Assembly: GCA_035474375.1 (NCBI GenBank)
Contig: DATINJ010000329.1
Coordinates: 1 to 64,000 of the forward strand
Source of the DNA: JANNPJ01 sp035474375
GTDB lineage: Bacteria > Actinomycetota > Actinomycetes > Actinomycetales > Kineosporiaceae
Length of the DNA: 64,000 nt
Reading direction: 5' to 3'
This document shows, one piece after another, positions 26,015 to 33,426 of the stretch (position 1 is its first letter; each line of letters opens with the position of its first letter). Made by a program: the position numbers and the translations under genes. The notes below the pieces were generated by a model, which had not been told where the DNA came from, ran no database searches, and was given only the letters and a program-made list of their open reading frames with translations.

Positions 26015-28507
26015 ATGCTCCGGCGTATCGGTATCTCTGTCCGGCTGAATTTATTGCTCTCGGCTTTTTCGCTGGCTTTGATCTCTGTGGTCATGGTTGC
26101 ATTCCTCTCGCTCAATTCGCAATCGCACGATCGGGACGAACTGGTCCGGGTGACCGATGAGCGGTCGGTTTCCCGAACTGTCCAGTTCGACTTCGCGGAT
26201 TTCAACGGCTTGCAGAACGCGGTTGCCCTTCAGGTCGGGCGCAAGGGAGCCGCGGAAGCCGCCGACACGGCGGTGACTCGCAAAGCCTTCCTGGATTCGA
26301 TTGCTCGGACCCGGGCCGACCTGGCGAAGCTGCGAACGCTCAGCCAGGCAGAGGGCGGAATCGACGAGTCGGCCGTTGCTGCGGTCGCCACCAGCCTGGA
26401 TCAGTTCATGCAGGTGGATGCCCAGATCATGGATCAGTACCGGCGCGGCGACCTGGCCTCCAAGGCCCGCGGCGACGCGCTGGTCCTCGGCCAGGAGAAA
26501 GAGATCTTCAGCGCGGCAACGGCCGGTCTGAACACCATCGTCGACCGGCTGACCAGGCAGGTGGCGGCCACCGTCAAGACTGCGGAAGACAGTGCCAATT
26601 CCGCCACCCGATGGAACATCATCCTCGGGGTGGTAGCCCTGCTCCTGATCACCACCCTGGCGCTGCTGATCGCTCGCTCGATCCGGACGCCGTTGGCGCA
26701 GCTGGGTGAGGTGGCGAACAAGCTGGCCGACGGTGATTTCGACGTCGAGATCGAAACCGGTGAGACCGACGAGCCTGGCCGGGCACTGATCGCCCTGGGC
26801 CGGCTGAAGACATCGGTGACCACGCTGGTCGGCGAGATGAACCGGATGTCCGCCGAACACGAGAAGGGCGACATCGACGTCCAGGTCGACGCCCAAGCCT
26901 TCCAGGGTGACTTCCAGCGGGTGGCCGAAGGCGTCAATCAAATGGTCGGCAGTCACATCGCGGTGAAGAAGAAGGCGATGGCCGTGATCAAGGCCTTCGG
27001 TGAGGGTGATTTCGATGCTCCGATGGAGCAGTTGCCCGGTAAGAAGGCTTTCATCAACGACACCATTGAGCAGGTCCGCAGTAATCTCAAGCTGCTGATC
27101 AGCGAAATGAAGCACATGTCCGACGAGCACGACAAGGGTGATATTGACGTCAACATCGACGTCAAGCGTTTCCCCGGCGAGTTCGGCACCATGGCGCGTG
27201 GGGTCAACGATATGGTCGCCGGGCACATTGCGGTGAAGAAGAAGGCGATGGCCGTGATCAAGGCCTTCGGTGAGGGTGATTTCGATGCTCCGATGGAGCA
27301 GTTGCCCGGTAAGAAGGCTTTCATCAACGACACCATTGAGCAGGTCCGCAGCAATTTGAAAGCCCTGATCGCCGACACCAGCCTGCTGGCCGACGCCGCC
27401 CTCGAGGGTCGGCTCGAGGTGCGCGCCGCCGCCGACCGGCATCGCGGTGACTTCCGCCGCATTGTCCAGGGCATCAACGGCACGTTGGACGCGGTGATCG
27501 GCCCGCTGAACGAGGTGAGCCGGGTTCTGGTCGCCATGGAGAACGGCGACCTGACCCAGTCGATCACTACTCAGTACCGGGGCCAGCTAGAGGATCTGCG
27601 CCAGGCGGCGAACAACACCGCCGTCAAGCTGGCCCGCACGGTCAGCGAGGTGATCAGCGCTACCGACCAGCTCAGCAATGCCTCTGGGCAGATCAGCGGG
27701 GCATCCCAGTCGATGTCGCAGACCGCCACCGAGCAGGCCGGCAGCGTCGAGGAGACCTCGGCGAGCGTCGAACAGATGGCCGCAAGCATCAATCAGAACA
27801 GCGACAACGCCCGGGTCACCGACGGCATCGCCAGTAAGGCCGCCACCGAGGCCAGCGAGGGTGGGCAGGCGGTACAGGAGACGGTCGCCGCGATGAAGAC
27901 GATCGCCGCCAAGATCGCGATCATCGACGACATCGCGTTCCAGACCAACATGCTCGCGCTCAACGCCACCATCGAAGCGGCTCGGGCCGGGCAGCACGGC
28001 AAGGGCTTCGCGGTGGTCGCCACCGAGGTCGGCAAGCTCGCCGAACGCAGCCAGGTCGCGGCTCAGGAGATCGGTGAGCTGGCCACCGGTAGTGTCCGCA
28101 CCGCGGAACGGGCCGGCACGTTGCTGGCCGAGATCGTGCCGAGCATCGGCAAGACCTCGGATCTGGTCCAGGAGATCTCTGCGGCGTCGGCCGAACAGGC
28201 TTCCGGTGCCGCCCAGATCACCACGGCGATGTCCCAGATGAACAAGATCACTCAGCAGACCGCCTCGTCCAGCGAGGAACTCGCCGCGACTGCCGAAGAA
28301 ATGACCGCACAGACCAACCAACTGCAGCAACTCATGCAGTTCTTCACCGTCGAGAACCGCGGTGCCCAGGGCGCGAAAGCCGCACGCACCAAGGTCCCGG
28401 TCGGCGCCTCAGCCTCAAACCCGGCCGTTACTCAGCGGCCACCGCGGCCCCGTAGCGCCGAAACGGTACTGCCCGACCTGGACGACGCCGCCTTCGATCG
28501 GTTCTAA
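26015..28507 (+). CDS. Methyl-accepting chemotaxis protein with repeated HAMP-like units
   Basis: An 830-residue transmembrane chemoreceptor. An N-terminal membrane helix (VRLNLLLSAFSLALISVVMVAFL), a helical periplasmic-type region and a second membrane helix (ILGVVALLLITTLALLIA) are followed by a HAMP domain. Several further HAMP-like units follow, two of them carrying an identical 46-residue segment. The signalling domain ends the protein, with the hairpin tip DIAFQTNMLALNATIEAARAGQHGKGFAVVATEV. The ATG at 26015 follows GAAAGG; in-frame starts at 25958 and 26000 are alternatives. It heads the che operon. Confidence 0.94.
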   Translation: MLRRIGISVRLNLLLSAFSLALISVVMVAFLSLNSQSHDRDELVRVTDERSVSRTVQFDFADFNGLQNAVALQVGRKGAAEAADTAVTRKAFLDSIARTRADLAKLRTLSQAEGGIDESAVAAVATSLDQFMQVDAQIMDQYRRGDLASKARGDALVLGQEKEIFSAATAGLNTIVDRLTRQVAATVKTAEDSANSATRWNIILGVVALLLITTLALLIARSIRTPLAQLGEVANKLADGDFDVEIETGETDEPGRALIALGRLKTSVTTLVGEMNRMSAEHEKGDIDVQVDAQAFQGDFQRVAEGVNQMVGSHIAVKKKAMAVIKAFGEGDFDAPMEQLPGKKAFINDTIEQVRSNLKLLISEMKHMSDEHDKGDIDVNIDVKRFPGEFGTMARGVNDMVAGHIAVKKKAMAVIKAFGEGDFDAPMEQLPGKKAFINDTIEQVRSNLKALIADTSLLADAALEGRLEVRAAADRHRGDFRRIVQGINGTLDAVIGPLNEVSRVLVAMENGDLTQSITTQYRGQLEDLRQAANNTAVKLARTVSEVISATDQLSNASGQISGASQSMSQTATEQAGSVEETSASVEQMAASINQNSDNARVTDGIASKAATEASEGGQAVQETVAAMKTIAAKIAIIDDIAFQTNMLALNATIEAARAGQHGKGFAVVATEVGKLAERSQVAAQEIGELATGSVRTAERAGTLLAEIVPSIGKTSDLVQEISAASAEQASGAAQITTAMSQMNKITQQTASSSEELAATAEEMTAQTNQLQQLMQFFTVENRGAQGAKAARTKVPVGASASNPAVTQRPPRPRSAETVLPDLDDAAFDRF
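26954..27361 (+). repeat. Intragenic 138-bp direct repeat in the MCP gene
   Basis: Segments 26954-27091 and 27224-27361 are nearly identical in DNA and encode the same 46 residues (HIAVKKKAMAVIKAFGEGDF...). Their 270-bp offset equals 90 codons, one poly-HAMP unit, pointing to recent duplication or gene conversion. Confidence 0.9.
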
Positions 28508-28516
28508 GGAGCATCT

Positions 28517-29107
28517 GTGAGCGAGACCCAAACCGAGACCGCCCGATCTTCCGCCGCCTCCGCCCACGGGGCGCCAGGCGACGGGGCGGCTCGATACCTC
28601 ACCTTCACCCTCCAGGGCGAGCTCTATGCCCTGGACATCCAGGAGATCACCGAGATCATCGAGTTCCGCTCGCTGACGGTGGTGCCGATGATGCCGCCGT
28701 TCATCCGAGGGGTGCTCAACCTGCGCGGTCGAGTGCTGCCGGTCGTCGATCTGGCGGCCCGATTCGGCCAGAGCGCCACCACCGTGGCGCGCCGGACCGG
28801 AATCATCGTCGTCCAGTCGGCTCGTGGTGCCGAGGACGGATCCGGCTCGGAGCTGGCCTCCGGCATCGGAATCATGGTCGACGGGGTGAACAAGGTGGTT
28901 CATCTCGGGGACGACGACATGGAACCGCCGCCGTCCTTCGGGGTCGGGATCCGGTCCGACTTCATCAGCGGAATGGCCAAGCATGAGGGCGGTTTCATCA
29001 TCGTGCTGGACGTCGGCAAGGTCCTGTCGGTGGACGACATGGTGATGGTCGGAAACGCGGCGGCACTCGGGGAGGAACTCGTGACCGCTGCCGCCGTACC
29101 CGCATGA
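28517..29107 (+). CDS. cheW: Chemotaxis coupling protein CheW
   Basis: A 196-residue CheW that scaffolds receptor and CheA. The CheW fold shows YLTFTLQGELYALDIQEITEIIE, the conserved FIRGVLNLRGRVLPVVDL and GIMVDGVNKVVHL. The first 30 residues are an extra Ala/Ser-rich tail. GTG start after AAGGAG; it ends in an ATGA overlap with cheR. Confidence 0.95.
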   Translation: MSETQTETARSSAASAHGAPGDGAARYLTFTLQGELYALDIQEITEIIEFRSLTVVPMMPPFIRGVLNLRGRVLPVVDLAARFGQSATTVARRTGIIVVQSARGAEDGSGSELASGIGIMVDGVNKVVHLGDDDMEPPPSFGVGIRSDFISGMAKHEGGFIIVLDVGKVLSVDDMVMVGNAAALGEELVTAAAVPA

Positions 29108-29940
29108 CGTCAGGTCCCGCTCTGTCCAGCGTGGCGCCCCTGACAGCGAAGGAGTTTGCGTGGATCACGACCTTTCTGCGCAAGCACACCGGGATCGAAC
29201 TCAAAGAAGGTAAGCAGACCCTGGTGATGGGCCGGCTGGACCGGCGGCTGCGATTGCACGATCTGGTCACCTACACCGAGTATTTCCAGCTCATTGCCGG
29301 AGCGGAGGCGCCCGGCGAGACCCAGATGGCCATCGATCTGCTGACCACGAACGAGACGTACTTCTTTCGTGAGCCGGCGCATTTCGAGCGGTTTCCGACA
29401 ATGCTCCCGGGCCAGCGGGAGATCGGTGGCCGGCCGATCCGAGTCTGGAGTGCGGCGAGTTCCTCTGGCGAAGAGGCGTACACGGTTGCCTTGACGCTGG
29501 CCGAGTGCATTCCGGATCGGCCTTGGGAAATCGTCGGCAGTGACATCTCCACTCGGGTGCTGGAAACCGCCCGGCGGTGCCTCTACCCGATCGATGCGGC
29601 CGAACGAATACCGGAGAAGGCCCGGCGGGCACACTGTTTGAAGGGTCGAGGTGAGCTCGACGGCCTGTTCACGCTGCGCGCACCACTGCGTGATCGAGTC
29701 AGTTTCGTGCAGGCGAACCTGATGAAACCGCTGCCAGATCTGGGGCTGTTCGACGTCGTCCTGTTGCGGAATGTCATGATCTATTTCTCCCAGGAGACCA
29801 AAGCGGAACTGCTCGACCGCATTGACGGCTTGCTGCGTCCTGGTGGGTATTTGCTGATCGGCCACGCGGAAAGCCTGCACGGGCTCAATACTCGGCTGAA
29901 GTTGATCGTGCCGTCCGTGTATCACAAGCCGCCGGCCTGA
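29104..29940 (+). CDS. cheR: Chemotaxis protein methyltransferase CheR
   Basis: A 278-residue CheR that methylates glutamates of chemoreceptors with SAM. The N-terminal helical domain (FAWITTFLRKHTGIELKEGKQTLVMGRLDRRLR) is followed by the catalytic Rossmann domain. The latter contains TTNETYFFREPAHFE, RVWSAASSSGEEAYTVAL and LLRNVMIYF. No TPR tail or pentapeptide-binding extension is seen. It overlaps cheW by four bases and is followed by cheD after one base. Confidence 0.95.
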   Translation: MTSGPALSSVAPLTAKEFAWITTFLRKHTGIELKEGKQTLVMGRLDRRLRLHDLVTYTEYFQLIAGAEAPGETQMAIDLLTTNETYFFREPAHFERFPTMLPGQREIGGRPIRVWSAASSSGEEAYTVALTLAECIPDRPWEIVGSDISTRVLETARRCLYPIDAAERIPEKARRAHCLKGRGELDGLFTLRAPLRDRVSFVQANLMKPLPDLGLFDVVLLRNVMIYFSQETKAELLDRIDGLLRPGGYLLIGHAESLHGLNTRLKLIVPSVYHKPPA

Positions 29941-29941
29941 C

Positions 29942-30457
29942 ATGCTGCATCTACATCCGCGGAAGGTCGACGTGGTTCTGGAGCCAGGTCAGTTCCACTT
30001 TGCCAATGCCGACCTTCGCATCGGGACATTGCTTGGATCCTGTATTGCGATCACATTTTGGCTCCCGGGCACCATGCTCGGTGGAATGTGTCATTACCTA
30101 TTACCGAGCCGGAATCGAGGCTCCCGGCCCGAACCAGAAGCGCTGGACGGACGTTACGGGGACGAGGCAGTGGAGATGTTCATGGAGGCAATCGATCGGG
30201 CCGGTACCTTTCCCGAGGATTACCAGGCGAAGCTCTTCGGCGGTGGAAACCAGTTTCTCGGTAACAGCCGAGCCGAGGCGATCGATGTCCCGTCCCGGAA
30301 CGTGGACGCCGGTCTGCGACTGCTCAAGGAGTACGGCTTGCGCGTATCAGCGCGGCATGTCGGCGGCAGCGGCCCGCGGCAGGTGATCCTGGACCTGTCC
30401 AACGGGCACGTCTGGGTGCGGCATGGCCAGATCGCGGCGACCCAGGCACCGCGATGA
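29942..30457 (+). CDS. cheD: Chemoreceptor glutamine deamidase CheD
   Basis: A 171-residue CheD that deamidates receptor glutamines and, in other bacteria, works with CheC or CheY-P to adjust adaptation. The catalytic triad is recognisable: Thr and Cys in RIGTLLGSCIA and His in GGMCHYLLP. The later KLFGGGNQF and GGSGPRQVILDLSNGHVWVR also match the family. No cheC gene is present in the operon. It overlaps cheB by ATGA. Confidence 0.94.
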   Translation: MLHLHPRKVDVVLEPGQFHFANADLRIGTLLGSCIAITFWLPGTMLGGMCHYLLPSRNRGSRPEPEALDGRYGDEAVEMFMEAIDRAGTFPEDYQAKLFGGGNQFLGNSRAEAIDVPSRNVDAGLRLLKEYGLRVSARHVGGSGPRQVILDLSNGHVWVRHGQIAATQAPR

Positions 30458-31590
30458 GCGCCCGCGCCGAGATCCAGGTCCTGATCGTCGATGACTCCGC
30501 CGTCGTCCGCCAGGTATTGACGGCAGTGCTCGATCGAGAACCCGGCATTCACGTTTCCGGAACAGCCGCCGACCCGATCTTCGCCATGGAACGGATGAAC
30601 CGGGATTGGCCCGACGTTGTCATTCTGGACGTCGAAATGCCTCGCATGGACGGCATCACCTTTCTGAAGAAGCTGATGTCGGTGCGGCCGACCCCGGTGG
30701 TGATCTGTTCCACTCTCACCGAGCGTGGTGCGGAGACCACGATGCAGGCGATGGTGGCTGGAGCGGTCGGTTTCGTGACGAAGCCGAAGAGCGGTTTGAA
30801 GAGTTTCCTGGAGGGGGACGCCGGCGAAATCGTCCAGGCGGTGCGGTCCGCTGCGGCCGGAGACATCCGCCGGGTCAAGGCCGCGTCGGTGGCCCTGGCC
30901 AGCGGATCGATCACGAGCAAGAACCGGCCGACTGTCGGCGCCCAGAATGCCGGAGCGGCCCGAACCGGGGCGAATGGCGTGCGACCGGCTCGCGTCTCGA
31001 CCGGGCTGCCGGTCACCACCGATCGACTGATCGCGATCGGTACCTCCACCGGCGGAACCCAGGCGCTGGAAATAGTTCTGAGCTCGTTGCCCAGGGTGGC
31101 GCCGGGGATCGTGGTGGTCCAGCACATGCCCCCGATGTTCACCGCTGCCTTCGCCGATCGGTTGAACCTGGTCTGCGAGGCCGAGGTGCTGGAGGCCTCG
31201 GACGGCGACCGGGTCCTGCCCGGACGGGTCCTGATCGCCCCCGGTGGGCTACACATGACGGTCCATCGGGACGGCGCGCAATATCGGGTCCGGATTGCCG
31301 ACGGTCCGAGGGTCAACCGGCACAAGCCTTCGGTCGACATCCTCTTCGAGTCCGTCGCGCGGAGCGCCGGACGCAACGCGCTGGGGGTAATTATGACCGG
31401 AATGGGCGACGACGGGGCACGTGGTCTGCTTCAGATGCGAGCGGCCGGTGCCCGGACGATCGGTCAGGATCAGGCGACCTGCGTGGTCTACGGAATGCCG
31501 GCCGCCGCGCAAAAGCTCGGAGCGGTCGACGTTGAAGTCCCGCTCAATTCGATTGCTGCCCAGATTGAACAATTCGCCGGTGTCCGCTGA
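30454..31590 (+). CDS. cheB: Chemotaxis response regulator/methylesterase CheB
   Basis: A 378-residue CheB. The receiver domain (1-125) has the phospho-acceptor Asp in DVVILDVEMPRMDG and the Lys in VTKPKSG. The methylesterase domain (about 185-375) has catalytic Ser in IGTSTGG, His in VVQHMPP and Asp in TGMGDDGARG. It demethylates or deamidates receptors when phosphorylated by CheA, opposing CheR. Translationally coupled to cheD. Confidence 0.96.
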   Translation: MSARAEIQVLIVDDSAVVRQVLTAVLDREPGIHVSGTAADPIFAMERMNRDWPDVVILDVEMPRMDGITFLKKLMSVRPTPVVICSTLTERGAETTMQAMVAGAVGFVTKPKSGLKSFLEGDAGEIVQAVRSAAAGDIRRVKAASVALASGSITSKNRPTVGAQNAGAARTGANGVRPARVSTGLPVTTDRLIAIGTSTGGTQALEIVLSSLPRVAPGIVVVQHMPPMFTAAFADRLNLVCEAEVLEASDGDRVLPGRVLIAPGGLHMTVHRDGAQYRVRIADGPRVNRHKPSVDILFESVARSAGRNALGVIMTGMGDDGARGLLQMRAAGARTIGQDQATCVVYGMPAAAQKLGAVDVEVPLNSIAAQIEQFAGVR

Positions 31591-31653
31591 CCACGGGTTC
31601 CTGATTCCGCACGCGACGATCAAGAACTGACGACGACAGAACTGGAGAGCGAG

Positions 31654-32715
31654 ATGCTGGTCGGGACAGTGCTGACCCTGGTTGGCTTGCTCATCGGTGC
31701 CCTGGCCGGATTCTGGTACGGCAAGGGCCGTGGCGGCCCGCCTGGGCCGGGCCGGGGCGTGGTCCCGGTCCAGCCGGTCGACGACTACCTGGCCAGCCTT
31801 GATGAGTTCAGCGAGACGGTGACGCCGGTCTGGAGCGCGCACATCGAGTCGTCCCGTCAGCAGATGGACTCGGCGGTGACCGGGCTGGTGGACAAGTTCG
31901 GCACCATCGTCGGGTTGCTGGACAACGCCCTCGGATCCTCCCGGCAGGCGATGGGGGGTGGCCATGCCGAGCTCTTCGACTCCAGTCGTCAACGGCTCAA
32001 CGAGGTGGTGAGTGCGCTGGACGGCGCCCTTGCTCAGCAGCACCGCACCGTTGAAGAGCTCCGCACCCTGGTGGAACTGAACGATCAGATGAAGGGGATG
32101 ACCGCCGAAGTCACCCGGATCGCCCAGCAGACCCACCTGCTGGCGCTGAACGCCGCGATCGAGGCACAGCGCGTTGGTGACGCTGGGCTGGCCTTCGGCG
32201 TCGTGGCTCTGGAGGTCAGAGAGCTGGCGAATCTCTCCGGTTCGACCGGTAAGCGGATGAGTCAGGTGGCCGATCAGGTCCGGGACGCGATCGCGGGGGC
32301 TTTCGCTCTCGCCGAGGCGAATGTCGAGATCGAGGGCAGCATGGTGCAGGATGCCAATGCCAAGGTGCACACCGTGCTCGACGATCTGCTCGAGTTGGTG
32401 AGCGGCGTCCAGGATTCGTCGGACGAGCTCGGAGCGGCGGCCGGCGGAATCAAGGACGAGATCGAGGGCGCGCTCGTCCAGTTCCAGTTCCAGGATCGGA
32501 TCAGTCAGACCCTCGAGCACGTTCGGGAATGCATCGATTCCTTCCCTTCGGCTCTGGATCGAGCTCAGGACGGCGGCTCCAGCCTGCTGCGTCCGTTCGA
32601 TTCGGAATCCATGCTGAATCAACTCAAGCAGAGCTACACGATGGTCGAGGAGCATCAGGTCCACGGTTCGGGAGCGCCGGTCGCCCTCCAGGAAGCCGAA
32701 ATAACCTTCTTCTAG
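31654..32715 (+). CDS. MCP-like membrane protein with CheZ-like DxxxQ motif
   Basis: A 353-residue protein. A single N-terminal membrane helix (VGTVLTLVGLLIGALAGFWYG) is followed directly by coiled coil, with no ligand-binding or HAMP domain. A reduced MCP signalling region has the tip QQTHLLALNAAIEAQRVGDAGLAFGVVALEVRELA, without the complete hairpin. Near the C-terminus, FQFQDRISQTLEHV places D281 and Q285 in the DxxxQ arrangement used by CheZ-type CheY-P phosphatases. It lies immediately upstream of cheY (10 bases). It may be a receptor, a membrane-bound phosphatase, or both; this is inference. Confidence 0.85.
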   Translation: MLVGTVLTLVGLLIGALAGFWYGKGRGGPPGPGRGVVPVQPVDDYLASLDEFSETVTPVWSAHIESSRQQMDSAVTGLVDKFGTIVGLLDNALGSSRQAMGGGHAELFDSSRQRLNEVVSALDGALAQQHRTVEELRTLVELNDQMKGMTAEVTRIAQQTHLLALNAAIEAQRVGDAGLAFGVVALEVRELANLSGSTGKRMSQVADQVRDAIAGAFALAEANVEIEGSMVQDANAKVHTVLDDLLELVSGVQDSSDELGAAAGGIKDEIEGALVQFQFQDRISQTLEHVRECIDSFPSALDRAQDGGSSLLRPFDSESMLNQLKQSYTMVEEHQVHGSGAPVALQEAEITFF

Positions 32716-32725
32716 GGGAGCAGAG

Positions 32726-33094
32726 ATGGGCAAGACAATTCTGATCGTGGACGATTCCGCGTCGGTGCGGCAGGTCGTCGGCATTGCGTTGCGCGGCGCC
32801 GGGTACACCGTCATCGAAGGTGTCGACGGCAAGGACGCTCTGACGAAGCTTGACGGTCAGAAGATCCATCTCATCATCTCGGATGTCAACATGCCGAACA
32901 TGGACGGCATCACCTTCGTCACCGAGGCGAAAAGGATTCCGGCGTACAAGTTCACCCCGGTGATCATGCTGACCACTGAATCCGGCGAGGAGAAGAAGAA
33001 GGCCGGGCAGGCCGCCGGCGCGAAGGCCTGGGTGGTCAAGCCCTTCCAGCCACCACAGATGCTCGCGGCCGTAGCCAAGCTGGTCCTGCCGTGA
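32726..33094 (+). CDS. cheY: Chemotaxis response regulator CheY
   Basis: A 122-residue single-domain receiver: acidic pair in ILIVDDSASVRQ, phospho-acceptor Asp in LIISDVNMPNMDG, Thr in VIMLTTESGE and Lys in VVKPFQP. No output domain is present, so it acts by binding, probably to a motor or to the pilus machinery. AGGGGAG precedes the ATG. Its stop overlaps the STAS gene (GTGA). Confidence 0.95.
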   Translation: MGKTILIVDDSASVRQVVGIALRGAGYTVIEGVDGKDALTKLDGQKIHLIISDVNMPNMDGITFVTEAKRIPAYKFTPVIMLTTESGEEKKKAGQAAGAKAWVVKPFQPPQMLAAVAKLVLP

Positions 33095-33426
33095 GCGCGG
33101 CAAGCACGACCGGACTGCGACTGGACGGCGACGTGACCGTCCAGTTCGCCGCCGAGCACAAGACCCTTCTGCTGTCCGCCCTGGAAGCCACCCAAGCGCT
33201 CGAGTTGGATCTGTCCGGAGTGATCGAACTCGACGCTGCCGGGTTGCAACTGCTGCTCCTGCTCAAGCGAGAAGCCCAGAACCTCGGCAAGACAGTGCGA
33301 TTTGAGGCTCCGAGCGGTGCCGTCCTGGAGATTCTGGCGTTGGCTCGGCTCGACACCCGGTTGGAGCCCCTCCCCGTCTCGACCGCGACGCAACGAACCG
33401 GTATCGATGCTCAGGGCGGTGCCTGA
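33091..33426 (+). CDS. STAS-domain protein of the chemotaxis operon
   Basis: A 111-residue STAS protein. The segment LELDLSGVIELDAAGLQLLLLLKREAQ aligns with the anti-sigma-antagonist core, but the phosphorylatable Ser is replaced by Ala (DAAG). Such Ser-less STAS proteins recur between cheY and cheA in other bacteria; their function is not well defined. Starts with GTG overlapping cheY, and ends TGATG with cheA. Confidence 0.9.
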   Translation: MSAASTTGLRLDGDVTVQFAAEHKTLLLSALEATQALELDLSGVIELDAAGLQLLLLLKREAQNLGKTVRFEAPSGAVLEILALARLDTRLEPLPVSTATQRTGIDAQGGA

